DNA from: an uncultured Bdellovibrionales bacterium | GTDB taxonomy: Bacteria > Bdellovibrionota > Bdellovibrionia > Bdellovibrionales > UBA1609 | DNA: 64,000 bases | Direction of reading: 5' to 3' | Assembly: GCA_938002015.1 (NCBI GenBank) | Contig: CALLAU010000044.1 | Coordinates: 62,001 to 126,000, forward strand | In this document: positions 17,836 to 27,011 of the stretch, in pieces | How positions within the stretch are numbered: the first letter of the stretch is position 1 | Layout of the letters: every line of letters begins with the position of its first letter | The notes under the pieces: generated by a model | Seen by the model: only the letters and a program-made list of their open reading frames with translations | Told to the model about the DNA's origin: nothing | Databases searched by the model: none | Position numbers and translations under genes: made by a program

Positions 17836-19029
17836 CTATTGAGCTGCTTTTTGATACGCCTGCTGTAATATAGGAAGAATTTGCCCATTTCTAAGTGGTT
17901 TTCCATTTAAATAAATACTTGGAGTGCCCATAACTTTAACGTCGCCTCCCATTTTAGCATTTGACTCGATATATGCATGAGTTTCTGGAGATTCTAGGCA
18001 GCTAGACCACTTTTCAGAATCTAGACCTTCTCCAAGGTCTTTTTTCATTTCTTCAATAAGTTTATCCCTATTGACTGATATAATTGTGTATTCTCTTTGG
18101 CGCTTAAAAATGGCGTTATGAAGCTCTATGCCTTTGTTTTGCTTAACTCCACAGTAAACACCTTTTGCAAGATCACACCTAGCTCCATTGCCTTTTCTGC
18201 CTTTAGAGGCTTCAAAAATAGGAGGGTTACAGGCACCATCAAGAGGGAAGGGGTAGAAGCTAAACTCTACATCAGGGTGGCCGCTAATAAAGGCCTTAAG
18301 GCTTCTAGAGGCGTCTTTACAATGCGGGCAAAGGTAGTCTGCAAATTCAGCAAGCTTTATTTTACCACCTTCATTCATTTTAAAAACAGGCTCTACATCA
18401 AAGCTGTATGCAGGAGACTTCTCCCACTTACTAATATATGAGTCGATTTTTTTCTGAAAGTTTTTTGGACTGTATTTCTTAGATATGATTTTATTCATAA
18501 GAAGACTCATAACTGGTATAGCTAGAATAAGTATCAAAACAGTGGAGTTCTTTTTAAGAGCCTTAAGACTGAGCCCCGACTTTGAGCTTTTAAAAAGACA
18601 ATACGTAAGAGCGAAAATAATAATAGAGAGCACATATAAACTTAAACAAAGAGGGCAATAAACACTTAGTTTTGTAAGTGATATAACTCCCATAACTAAA
18701 GAGGCTAAGACACTAAAACCGCTTAAAGCAATTAAAGAGCAAGACCAGGTTGCTCGCTCTTCACTTTCTTCTTCTTTAGTTAAAGCTCCCATTAAAAGTA
18801 TAAAAAGAACAAGGTGGAGACAAAGGCCAAAAATAGAAAGAGGTATTCCCATAAACTGTGAGTATTTACTGGCAGTAACAGCCTCACAGTTAAAAGTCTG
18901 ATTCACGTTACAAAGTTTTGAAGAGCTTCCTATTCCGTAGTGAATATCGAAGAATTCTTTTGTTAAGAAGGCGTGGATACAAAAAGCTAAAATAATAATG
19001 GCAACTAGTGCATATGTTTTTTTATTCAT
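17836..19029 (-). CDS. VKOR-DsbA fusion, periplasmic disulfide-forming protein
   Basis: A 397-residue protein combining an integral-membrane vitamin K epoxide reductase domain (about 1-150) with a periplasmic thioredoxin-like DsbA domain (about 205-397). VKOR cysteines are visible: Cys40/Cys48 in the loop after TM1 and CPLC (125-128). A single membrane segment (about 163-180) links to the DsbA domain with its CPHC active site (234-237) and the cis-Pro region MGTPSIYLNG. Such fusions oxidise exported proteins and re-oxidise themselves via quinone, replacing DsbA+DsbB. Divergent from the ChaN-like gene with only 14 bases between starts. Confidence 0.92.
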   Translation of the reverse strand: MNKKTYALVAIIILAFCIHAFLTKEFFDIHYGIGSSSKLCNVNQTFNCEAVTASKYSQFMGIPLSIFGLCLHLVLFILLMGALTKEEESEERATWSCSLIALSGFSVLASLVMGVISLTKLSVYCPLCLSLYVLSIIIFALTYCLFKSSKSGLSLKALKKNSTVLILILAIPVMSLLMNKIISKKYSPKNFQKKIDSYISKWEKSPAYSFDVEPVFKMNEGGKIKLAEFADYLCPHCKDASRSLKAFISGHPDVEFSFYPFPLDGACNPPIFEASKGRKGNGARCDLAKGVYCGVKQNKGIELHNAIFKRQREYTIISVNRDKLIEEMKKDLGEGLDSEKWSSCLESPETHAYIESNAKMGGDVKVMGTPSIYLNGKPLRNGQILPILQQAYQKAAQ

Positions 19030-19043
19030 AGTCTATAGAGTTT

Positions 19044-20621
19044 ATGGTTTCTTTAGGTCCTGATCAATCTATCTTCTTAAAAAGATTGGTAAATTTAGGA
19101 AAAAAAACTATAATAACAAGAGTGACTAAGAAGTGGTTAGAATCAAGAAGACTTTTTTTAAAGAGAATAAAAGAGCAGGTCAGACTTTTGTCGGGTGAGC
19201 CTGATGTGGAGCTAAGCTTATATGAAAAATCTTTATCTGATTTTTATTCACTTACCTGGGAGCGTTCAACAGAAGAAATTTTTAGAAGAAATATAGAAAG
19301 TGCTCAATTTGTATTATGTGGAGACTTTCATAGCTCACCAGGTGCTCAAAAATTTCATGCAAAGTGGATATCAGAATATTTAGCTAACCATAAAGAAGAG
19401 CAAGTTGTTGTAGCACTTGAATGCTTTATGGAGCATCAACAAGATTATTTTAATGCGTGGGTATCAGGCAGTATTACGGATGAGCTCTTTTTAGATAAAG
19501 TTGATTGGGAGTATCAATGGGGTTTTAACTTTGAATCATATAAAGCTCTTATTCAAAAACTTTCTCAACAAAATGTAAGGTTTATTTGCGTCAACTCTGA
19601 TGCTCCATCTTTAAAAGAAAGAGATGATGAGATTTTTGAGAATATTAAGAAAAGTACTAAAGTTGATGAAAAAGTTTTTGTTCTCATCGGTCAGTATCAC
19701 TTAGCCCCAGGGCATTTGCCTCAAGGTTTTAATAAAAATGTAGTTTCTGTTCACTTAAACTCTGAAGAGCTTTATTTTGCTCTTTCAGATAGGGGATTAG
19801 AAAATGATGTTGAGGTTTTAAAAAGAGAGAGTCATTTTTGTTTTTTAAACTCTCCTCCATGGATTCAGTGGCAGGACCATCTTTTTTATTTAGAAGAGCA
19901 GTATGAAGAAGATCAGTTTTTAAGTGGAGATGATTTTAACCAAGTTGTTTTTGATTATATAGGCTTAATAAAAAAAGACCTTCTTATTGATAATAAGCAT
20001 AAAATGTTTGGAGTTTCCTTTGTTGATGAGCTTATGGATGATGACTTTGAAATAAAGTGGGGAGACTTTGTGCTTCCCATGGTTGAATCGGAATCTTCAT
20101 TTTATTGGCCTGAAAAAGAAGAAGGGGTTTTAGTTGTTCCTTCTTTTAACCATGCAGCGAGTGTTGCAGGAAGATTTGTTCATGCTGATTTAATGGGTTT
20201 AAAAGAACTGCCTAAAACAGATAACCTTATCGCATGGACCTGGCTTGAAGCTGTAGGGTATTTCATGAGTAAGCTTATAAACCCTAAGAGAAGCCCAAGA
20301 TCTATTAAAAATATGACAGCCTTTTTAAACTCAAGAATGAGTCAGGAAGAAGCCCAAGACTTTGTGCAAAAGCTTATTAAGAGCAGAGTGGGAGAGCTTT
20401 CAGGAGGTAAATCTTTAAAAGGCTTTGAGACTTGGACTGAGAATATAAATGCAGCGCGTCTAAAAGGGTCCTTATTAGGAGAAAGCCTCTTTAACCACTA
20501 TGTGCTTGGGCAGATTTCAGTAGATACACTAAAGAACTACTTTTCAATGCCTCTTTATCCGACAAATAAGTTTGATTCATTTTACAATTTTCTAGTAGCT
20601 CGGTTAGAATCAGGTGATTAA
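19044..20621 (+). CDS. ChaN/Tiki-superfamily protein with long C-terminal extension
   Basis: A 525-residue protein. Residues about 85-290 match the ChaN/EreA/Tiki fold: VLCGDFHSSPGAQKFH with the key His, VALECFMEHQQDYF with the key Glu, and VLIGQYHLAPGHL with the second His. ChaN is a haem-binding lipoprotein and others in the fold are proteases or esterases. Here no signal peptide is seen and the C-terminal 230 residues are unfamiliar. The start is uncertain: the ATG has no ribosome site and lies 14 bases from a divergent start; TTG at 19086 is an alternative. Function not assignable. Confidence 0.65.
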   Translation: MVSLGPDQSIFLKRLVNLGKKTIITRVTKKWLESRRLFLKRIKEQVRLLSGEPDVELSLYEKSLSDFYSLTWERSTEEIFRRNIESAQFVLCGDFHSSPGAQKFHAKWISEYLANHKEEQVVVALECFMEHQQDYFNAWVSGSITDELFLDKVDWEYQWGFNFESYKALIQKLSQQNVRFICVNSDAPSLKERDDEIFENIKKSTKVDEKVFVLIGQYHLAPGHLPQGFNKNVVSVHLNSEELYFALSDRGLENDVEVLKRESHFCFLNSPPWIQWQDHLFYLEEQYEEDQFLSGDDFNQVVFDYIGLIKKDLLIDNKHKMFGVSFVDELMDDDFEIKWGDFVLPMVESESSFYWPEKEEGVLVVPSFNHAASVAGRFVHADLMGLKELPKTDNLIAWTWLEAVGYFMSKLINPKRSPRSIKNMTAFLNSRMSQEEAQDFVQKLIKSRVGELSGGKSLKGFETWTENINAARLKGSLLGESLFNHYVLGQISVDTLKNYFSMPLYPTNKFDSFYNFLVARLESGD

Positions 20622-20743
20622 AAAATTCACTCTAAAGTATTAGAGTAGTAAAAAAGAGAAATGCTAAAAAACCACTAGATAAAGAAAGTACTTTCTTTTA
20701 AGTTTAGTGTGTAGACTAGAGTCTCTTAAAGAGGAGAGTTTAA

Positions 20744-22012
20744 ATGAACAAATGGTATATCTCTATTCAAAACAAAGCTCGTGGCCCTTTCACTGATTTG
20801 CAAATGCAGAAAAAGATTGAAGATGGTGAAATCATTGGTGGTACTCTTACTTATAAAGAAGGAGATACGGATTGGCTTCCTCTAGAGAAACAAGAAATTT
20901 GGATGAGTGCTAAAAAAAAAACCGAGAACTCAGCCTCTAAGCCTATAGGTAAACAGTGGATCCTTCTTGTCGAAAACTCAGAACAAAAAGGTCAATTTTT
21001 ACAAAAAGGACCTTTTGATGAAGCTGAAGTTAGAGCTTTAATTGCTAAAGATGAGGTTCAGTTAAAGGATTATTGCTGGAAGCCAGGAATGAGTGACTGG
21101 AAGCTTTTATTTGAAACAGTTGAGCTTGGCTTAAGTAGAAAACCTAAAATTGAATTTGAGAAAAAGACTTTAGATATTGCTAAAACAACAGAAGAAGAGC
21201 AGCAGCAACAAGAGCTTGAGCTTGAACCACTTCCTCAGCTTGAAATGGATCTTAAATCAGAAGAGCTTTATAGAGCCGAAGAAAATGATGTTGCTAGTGC
21301 TATTCCTGAAGTTGAACTTGAAATGGCTTTACCAAAGGGTAAATTTATTGATGAAGCTATCACAACATCGCAAGACCTTGTTGTTTCAAGTGTGATTCCT
21401 GAAAGACTTTCTGTAGAGCCAACAAATATAGAAAATCAGGTGCCAGCTGAGATCTTAAATAAAAAGCAAAATTTATTTAGCAGCAGAGTTTTTTGGTCTT
21501 TTCTAGTCTTAGCAGTATTTGGTGGTGGTGTTCTTCAAGGTTATTATAAGCCTGCAGCAAACTTAATAAGCCCTAACTTATACAGTTCAAGTTCACTTAT
21601 AAATACGTTTTCAAGTATTAAAAAAGTTTTTATTAAACCAAATAGACCTAAAGCAAGTTATGTTATGATTAAGCAGCTTTACTCTAATCCAAAAAGTATT
21701 TTAGTTCGATCTGATGCAAAAGCTGGAGAAAAAATAAAAATAAGAGTTTTAAATGCTAAAAAGAAACCTGTTATGATAAAAGGTGATGCTTTAAAAGACA
21801 GTATGTATGTTGAAACAAATACGTTTGGAGAAGCCTTTGTAGATGTATCAAGATTTGATATAGCTCAAGACGTTAAATATGTGGTGAGTGCTGAAATCGG
21901 TAATTTAAAAGCAGATAAAACTTATATTTATGGTATAGAAAAAGCAGAGAGCATTAAAGAACCAGTTTTAGAAGATAAGAAAACGACACGTGTTCTTGAA
22001 AGTAAAAAATAG
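20744..22012 (+). CDS. Tandem GYF_2-domain membrane protein
   Basis: A 422-residue protein with two N-terminal GYF_2 domains (about 3-53: WYISIQNKARGPFTDLQM; about 71-130: ILLVENSEQKGQ, KGPFDEAEVRALI, CWKPGMSDWK), an acidic Gln/Glu linker (about 140-235), one membrane segment (about 249-268), and an exported C-terminal domain (about 300-405) that is beta-rich. GYF_2 domains are presumed protein-interaction modules. It is type II by topology: GYF_2 inside, C-domain outside. GAGGAG precedes the ATG. A second GYF_2 gene lies at 52.6 kb. Confidence 0.8.
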   Translation: MNKWYISIQNKARGPFTDLQMQKKIEDGEIIGGTLTYKEGDTDWLPLEKQEIWMSAKKKTENSASKPIGKQWILLVENSEQKGQFLQKGPFDEAEVRALIAKDEVQLKDYCWKPGMSDWKLLFETVELGLSRKPKIEFEKKTLDIAKTTEEEQQQQELELEPLPQLEMDLKSEELYRAEENDVASAIPEVELEMALPKGKFIDEAITTSQDLVVSSVIPERLSVEPTNIENQVPAEILNKKQNLFSSRVFWSFLVLAVFGGGVLQGYYKPAANLISPNLYSSSSLINTFSSIKKVFIKPNRPKASYVMIKQLYSNPKSILVRSDAKAGEKIKIRVLNAKKKPVMIKGDALKDSMYVETNTFGEAFVDVSRFDIAQDVKYVVSAEIGNLKADKTYIYGIEKAESIKEPVLEDKKTTRVLESKK

Positions 22013-22053
22013 AAGTTAATAAGACTTGCAAACATAGAGATGAATAAAATAAA

Positions 22054-23769
22054 ATGTTAAAAGAAAAACTCTTAGATTTTTCAGGTCATCTTACAGACCT
22101 GCTTCCACTAGAAAAAACAGAAATTTCAAATCTTTTTGAGAAACCTAAAAATAAGGATCACGGGCACACTTCTCTTCCTGTCTTTAGGTTTTCTAAAACT
22201 TTAAAAAAAGCCCCGCCGGTTTTAGCTAAAGAAGTAGCTGAACAGATTATAAATAAGAAAATAGATGGGGTTAAAGAGGTTCAAGCTGTTGGTGGTTTTA
22301 TTAATATCACTTGGACAAATGGTTATATTTTAGAAAACTTTAAAGAGTTTATAAATGAAGAAAAGCTTGGCTATAATGATTCTGGAAAAGGTAGAAAACT
22401 CATAATAGATTACTCAAGTCCTAATGTGGCTAAACCAATGCATGTGGGTCATTTAAGAGCAACTATTATTGGGCAGGCGATTAGAAATTTAGCCCAAACT
22501 CAAGGTTTTGAAGTTATTGGTCTTAATCATCTTGGAGACTGGGGAGTTCAATTTGGTAAGCTTGCTTGGGCTTATAAAAAATGGGGCTCTGAGTATGATT
22601 TTAAAAACGATTCTTTTAACTCACTTTACTCTCTTTATGTAAGATTTCATAAAGAAGTAGAAGAACATCCTGAATATGAAAAAGAAGGGGCCGCTGCTTT
22701 TAAGAGACTTGAAGAAGGCGATGAGGAACTTCATAAAATCTGGAAAGAATTTATTGATATTTCGATGGCTCAGTATCAAAAAACTTGGGACAGGCTTGGT
22801 GTAAAACATGATTTAGTTAAAGGAGAGAGCTTTTATGCAGATCCAAGAAAACTTGATCATGTTGTAGATCTTTTAGAAAAAAAAGAACTTTTAGAAGAAA
22901 GTGAAGGAGCTTGGGTAGTCCACCTTGATGAGAAAAGACCACCTTGTCTTATAAAAAAGAGTGATGGGGCTTCTCTTTATGCAACTAGAGATATAGCAAG
23001 TGCACTTTATCGAATGCAAGATCTGGAGTGTGACGTAAATCTTTATGTAGTTGGAAGTGAGCAAAAACTCCATTTTTCTCAGCTCTTCTCAGTTTTAGAG
23101 AAAATGGACTATCCTTGGGCTAAAGACTGTCATCATGTGGCTTTTGGAATGTATAGATTTAAAAATGTCGGGAAGATGTCTTCAAGAAAAGGTCAAGTTA
23201 TTAGACTTGATGATGTTTTAGATAAAGCAACTGAAATGGTTTTAGAAAGAATTAATTCTAAAAACCCTGACTTAAAAAATAAAGATGATGTTGCTGAAAT
23301 TGTTGGAGTAGGTGCAGTAGTTTTTAACGATCTTTTAAACGATAGGGTTAAAGATGTTGAGTTTGACTGGGAAAAGGTTACTGATTTTGAAGGAGATAGT
23401 GGACCTTATGTGCAATATAGCGCTGTAAGGTGTAAGAGTCTCTTAAGAAAAGCAAAAGAGAAGTTAAAGAAAGACTCCTTTGATTTTGCAGTTACACTAT
23501 CAGAGAAGGCAGAAATTGACCTTATGAACCTTATGATGGATTACCCAAATATATTAAGTAACTCATATAAAACTTTTAAACCAAATTATCTAGCATCTTT
23601 TTTATTAGAGGTTTCAAGAGCATTTTCATCTTTTTATAACAAATGCCCCATACTATCTATTGAAGATAAAGCACTTATGGAATCAAGGCTTGCCTTAGTA
23701 TCAGCCACTTTAAAAGTATTAGAAGAAGGCCTAAAAGTTTTAAATATTACTAGCCCTGAAGAGATGTAG
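22054..23769 (+). CDS. argS: Arginyl-tRNA synthetase
   Basis: A 571-residue class I synthetase charging tRNA-Arg. The N-terminal Add-1 domain is present, then the HIGH-like motif AKPMHVGHLR (about 128-137), GDWGVQFGKL, and the KMSKS-like segment GKMSSRKGQVIRLDD (about 375). The C-terminal DALR anticodon-binding domain ends the protein (LASFLLEVSRAFSSFYNKCP). Full length. It follows the GYF_2 gene by 41 bases with a weak ribosome site. Confidence 0.97.
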   Translation: MLKEKLLDFSGHLTDLLPLEKTEISNLFEKPKNKDHGHTSLPVFRFSKTLKKAPPVLAKEVAEQIINKKIDGVKEVQAVGGFINITWTNGYILENFKEFINEEKLGYNDSGKGRKLIIDYSSPNVAKPMHVGHLRATIIGQAIRNLAQTQGFEVIGLNHLGDWGVQFGKLAWAYKKWGSEYDFKNDSFNSLYSLYVRFHKEVEEHPEYEKEGAAAFKRLEEGDEELHKIWKEFIDISMAQYQKTWDRLGVKHDLVKGESFYADPRKLDHVVDLLEKKELLEESEGAWVVHLDEKRPPCLIKKSDGASLYATRDIASALYRMQDLECDVNLYVVGSEQKLHFSQLFSVLEKMDYPWAKDCHHVAFGMYRFKNVGKMSSRKGQVIRLDDVLDKATEMVLERINSKNPDLKNKDDVAEIVGVGAVVFNDLLNDRVKDVEFDWEKVTDFEGDSGPYVQYSAVRCKSLLRKAKEKLKKDSFDFAVTLSEKAEIDLMNLMMDYPNILSNSYKTFKPNYLASFLLEVSRAFSSFYNKCPILSIEDKALMESRLALVSATLKVLEEGLKVLNITSPEEM

Positions 23770-23849
23770 TATTTATTTTTTAAACTATTTTGTAAGGTTA
23801 ATTTTTTATAAGATATTAGCATATGCTAAACTGTGTTACGTTTCTCTGA

Positions 23850-23884
23850 TTTTGATCACAAAGGATTTGTCTTTGTGACCAAAA
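23850..23884. terminator. Long hairpin between argS and a converging gene
   Basis: TTTTGATCACAAAG (23850-23863) and CTTTGTGACCAAAA (23871-23884) form a 14-bp stem with one A-C mismatch and a 7-base loop. There is no immediate T-run, although T-rich sequence follows 10 bases later. Position between convergent genes favours a terminator. Confidence 0.5.
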
Positions 23885-23953
23885 TGTAAAAGGCTTTTTT
23901 AGGAAAGCTCATTGAATCTAATTAAAGTTAGATTTCAAACAAGTGTTTTGTAC

Positions 23954-24268
23954 TTAGTTTAAATTATCCCAACTTCCAGTTGGTTTACTTAAAGCATTTC
24001 TAAAACCCCATCCAATATTTGGAATTATCTGCTCTCGTATAGTCTCCATTAATATATTAGAAGTGAGGCCCCGGCTATCTTCATCGTTTCTGGGCTGGTC
24101 TGAGATTGCGTGAATACGACCCGTTTCAAGTGATACTCTTAATATTGGTCCCTCATCATAATACATAGCCTCATGTGGGTATGACTCAAAACTCTCACCC
24201 TTAAAACGAAGCTCAATATATTTTTCATCGCCACTTACTACTTCCATGTGTGCGTATGCTGAGGTCAA
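23954..24268 (-). CDS. Hypothetical protein, possibly the remnant of a longer gene
   Basis: The best canonical start is TTG at 24268, giving 104 residues of mixed alpha/beta character (KYIELRFKGESFESYPHEA, ending GSWDNLN). No ribosome site precedes it. The same frame stays open upstream for 37 codons with protein-like composition, up to adjacent TAA and TAG codons (24380-24385), and an in-frame ATG lies six codons beyond them (24403). No canonical start lies between the stops and 24268. It may therefore be a nonsense-disrupted gene. No family recognised. Confidence 0.45.
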   Translation of the reverse strand: MTSAYAHMEVVSGDEKYIELRFKGESFESYPHEAMYYDEGPILRVSLETGRIHAISDQPRNDEDSRGLTSNILMETIREQIIPNIGWGFRNALSKPTGSWDNLN

Positions 24269-24435
24269 GTCTGAAGCACTATAATTTAGCTCTTCTGATC
24301 CAAAAACTCTTTTAAAGAATTTAGAATGTTTAGAAAGTGTAACATAATATTTTAGATTGGGTTTGTAAGCTTCTTTTAGTTACTATTTGGCTTGTTTAGG
24401 CATAAAGTTACTTTTACTAAAAAAAGAGGAAATCT

Positions 24436-26202
24436 ATGAGAGCTATAAACTTCTACTTCTTAATACTTGTTATTTTAACACTTCTTAGCTGCTCGCCAAA
24501 TTCTGGCGCTAAAAAATGTGCTGCTGAAGATCTTTATAATGACTATTGGTCATGGATGATGGAAACATATCCAACGTGGGCCTCTCTTAAAGGATGGGGT
24601 GAAAGACATAATACTTTTTTTGATAATACTGAAGAGAATATAAAAAAGGTTAAATCTGAGAAAAAAGAGTTTTTGAAAAAAGTTGAGAAGCTTTTAACAA
24701 GTAAGTCTTGTAAAAGTGAGAACACAAACCTTTCTCTTTTAAAACACAGTATCTCAATGGATGTTGAAGGTGATGAGTTTAACACGCATTACATTCAATT
24801 TGAACCTACAGGTGGTCCACATACATCTTTACCACAGCTTCATAAAAGGGTGCCTTTAAAAACACTACAAAACTATAAAGACTATCTAGAGCGCTTAAGA
24901 AAAGTACCAACAGTTTTTAAGCAGGCTATGGAGATGTCTTTAAAAGGAGTAAAGAAAGGATTTACTCCGCCAAAAGTTACATTTAAAGATTATGAATCCT
25001 CTATGCTTGATCTATCTAAAGGTGAGGCTAAAGAGAGCCCTTACTATAAGCCGTTTATAAAAATGCCAGATAGTCTTTCTAAGACTCAACAAGAGTCTTT
25101 AAGGCTTCAAGCTAAGAAAACTATATCTGAAAAGATTCAGCCAGCATATAAGGGTTTACATAGCTTTTGGGTTAAAGACTATTACCCTAAACTTAGAGAA
25201 AGTATAGCAGCCTCAGATCTTCCAAATGGAGAGGCTTTTTATAAGTACAGAATTAAAGAAATGACGACCTTAGATAAAACTGCAAAAGAAATACATGAGA
25301 TTGGTTTATCTGAAGTAAAGAGAATTCTTTTAGAGATGGAGACAATAAAAAAGAAAGTTGAGTTTAAAGGTAGTCTTAAGGACTTTTTTAATGAGCTTAG
25401 AACAAACCCAAAGTTTTATGCAAAAACTCCTGAAGAACTCATGTCAAAGACTGCAGTTATTTTAAAAACTATTGATGGAAAACTTCCTGAGCTTTTTAAA
25501 GTTATGCCTATGCTTCCTTATGGCTTAGAACCTATTCCTGATTATATAGCCCATAAATCTCCTGCGGCTTATTATTACGGAGGGGATATTAAAATTGGAA
25601 AGGCTGGGACGTATCAACTTAACTTATCAAGTTTAAATAGTAGACCTCTTTATAACTTAGTTGCCCTTTCACTTCATGAAGCAGTTCCTGGACATCATTT
25701 ACAAATTGCTCTTTCACAAGAGCTTAAAGGCCTTCCTGAGTTTAGAAAGTCTTTAGGACCAACAGCTTTTATTGAGGGCTGGGGGCTTTATGCAGAGTCT
25801 TTAGGAAAGCTTGTTGGAATGTATAAGGATCCTTATGATGATTTTGGAAGACTCACATACGAGCAGTGGAGAGCTATGAGACTGGTTGTGGATACAGGGA
25901 TTCATGCCTTTGGTTGGTCAAGAGATAAGGCTATCGATTTTATGAAATCTAATTCAGGTCTTTCAGAGAAAAATATTATTACTGAAGTTGATAGGTATAT
26001 AAACTGGCCTGGACAAGCTCTAGCTTACAAGATGGGTGAGTTAAAGATGCAAGAACTTAGAAAGAAAGCTGAAAAAGAATTAGGTGAAAAATATGATATT
26101 AGAGAGTTTCATAGAGTTCTTTTAGGTGAAGGTGCTATCCCACTTCCAGTGCTAGAAGAAAATATTAATAGATATATTAGTGAAACTAAAAAAGAGAGCT
26201 AG
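24436..26202 (+). CDS. DUF885-family lipoprotein, putative metal-dependent peptidase
   Basis: A 588-residue exported lipoprotein: signal peptide with lipobox LLSC (Cys about 19), then a DUF885 body. The family's metal-site-like motif HEAVPGHHLQ lies near residue 415, followed by FIEGWGLYAESLG, as in the gluzincin-like zinc-peptidase signature. The C-terminal WPGQALAYKMGELKMQELR is also conserved. DUF885 proteins are widely regarded as metallopeptidases; activity is inferred. AGAGGAAA precedes the ATG. The stop codon lies in the loop of a terminator hairpin. Confidence 0.88.
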   Translation: MRAINFYFLILVILTLLSCSPNSGAKKCAAEDLYNDYWSWMMETYPTWASLKGWGERHNTFFDNTEENIKKVKSEKKEFLKKVEKLLTSKSCKSENTNLSLLKHSISMDVEGDEFNTHYIQFEPTGGPHTSLPQLHKRVPLKTLQNYKDYLERLRKVPTVFKQAMEMSLKGVKKGFTPPKVTFKDYESSMLDLSKGEAKESPYYKPFIKMPDSLSKTQQESLRLQAKKTISEKIQPAYKGLHSFWVKDYYPKLRESIAASDLPNGEAFYKYRIKEMTTLDKTAKEIHEIGLSEVKRILLEMETIKKKVEFKGSLKDFFNELRTNPKFYAKTPEELMSKTAVILKTIDGKLPELFKVMPMLPYGLEPIPDYIAHKSPAAYYYGGDIKIGKAGTYQLNLSSLNSRPLYNLVALSLHEAVPGHHLQIALSQELKGLPEFRKSLGPTAFIEGWGLYAESLGKLVGMYKDPYDDFGRLTYEQWRAMRLVVDTGIHAFGWSRDKAIDFMKSNSGLSEKNIITEVDRYINWPGQALAYKMGELKMQELRKKAEKELGEKYDIREFHRVLLGEGAIPLPVLEENINRYISETKKES

Positions 26203-26213
26203 CGCTCTCTTTT
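26190..26213 (+). terminator. Terminator overlapping the DUF885 stop codon
   Basis: AAAAGAGAGC / GCTCTCTTTT form a perfect 10-bp stem around the tetraloop TAGC, whose first three bases are the stop codon. T-rich sequence follows. Confidence 0.85.
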
Positions 26214-26262
26214 CTTTACTTAATCAATTGAATTAAGGTTTATAACAACTAATAATTAGTTC

Positions 26263-26871
26263 TTAGTAGTAGTAATCATCTTCATCGTAGTAGTTATCAA
26301 AACTTACTCGATCAACATGCTCATCATACCAAAAACTGCCATAAATAGGCTGACACCATGTTTTATTAGGATCTAAATCATCATAAGCTGTTCTTCTTTG
26401 TTGGTTTGCGTAATTACGGTTGGGGCGTTGGTTTCCGTAATAAATATCAAAGTTTGCATAGATTAAAGCTTGAGAGTTTCCTGTCACTTTTGAAAAATGA
26501 GGAGGGCACTGTGCTTTAAAGCTCCAACATCCTGTATAATCGCAGTATCTACCTGCACTTCCTGTATTAAAAAGACCTTCAAAAAAACCATTTCTATCTC
26601 TTGTTTTAATTATTTCTGCTTCCACAAAAAGACTTTCAGTTACAGCTTTTCTATAAGGACAGTCTGTGTTTCCAGGAATACCTAATTTAACCTGATAACC
26701 AGACTCATTAGTTATAACAGGGTTTAAATAAGAGCTGCTGCAATCTTCTTCACTTGAGTATGTTGGAAACACATCATCATCTTTAGTAGTTGTTTTTCCG
26801 CCATCACTTCCACAGCCTGTAAGCAAAGATGTTATTAAACCAAATGTGACTAGTATGATTAAATTTTTCAT
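26263..26871 (-). CDS. Exported lipoprotein of unknown function
   Basis: A 202-residue predicted lipoprotein: hydrophobic N-terminus with lipobox LLTGC (Cys20) followed by GSDGGKTTTKDDD. The body has seven further Cys residues (for example CDYTGCWSFKAQC) that may form disulfides, a CW motif, and an Asn/Arg/Gln-rich stretch (YGNQRPNRNYANQQRR). It ends with the acidic-tyrosine tail FDNYYDEDDYYY. No family recognised. AGGAAG lies upstream of the ATG. Confidence 0.7.
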   Translation of the reverse strand: MKNLIILVTFGLITSLLTGCGSDGGKTTTKDDDVFPTYSSEEDCSSSYLNPVITNESGYQVKLGIPGNTDCPYRKAVTESLFVEAEIIKTRDRNGFFEGLFNTGSAGRYCDYTGCWSFKAQCPPHFSKVTGNSQALIYANFDIYYGNQRPNRNYANQQRRTAYDDLDPNKTWCQPIYGSFWYDEHVDRVSFDNYYDEDDYYY

Positions 26872-26969
26872 AATTCTTCCTCTCTGACCTAAACTAGAGC
26901 AAGAGGGATGCCAGAATGAGATGGCCTGTTCTGTTTTATAATAGCTTTTAGACTACATTTATGAGCGAG

Positions 26970-26998
26970 AAGTGACGGTTTTTGTCACTTTTTATCTT
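26970..26998. terminator. Terminator-like hairpin
   Basis: AAGTGAC / GTCACTT pair around GGTTTTT, followed by TTTATCTT on the plus strand. Flanking genes are both on the minus strand, so it would have to act on the protease transcript, where its T-tract is weaker. Confidence 0.4.
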
Positions 26999-27011
26999 AT
27001 GAGAAACTATT

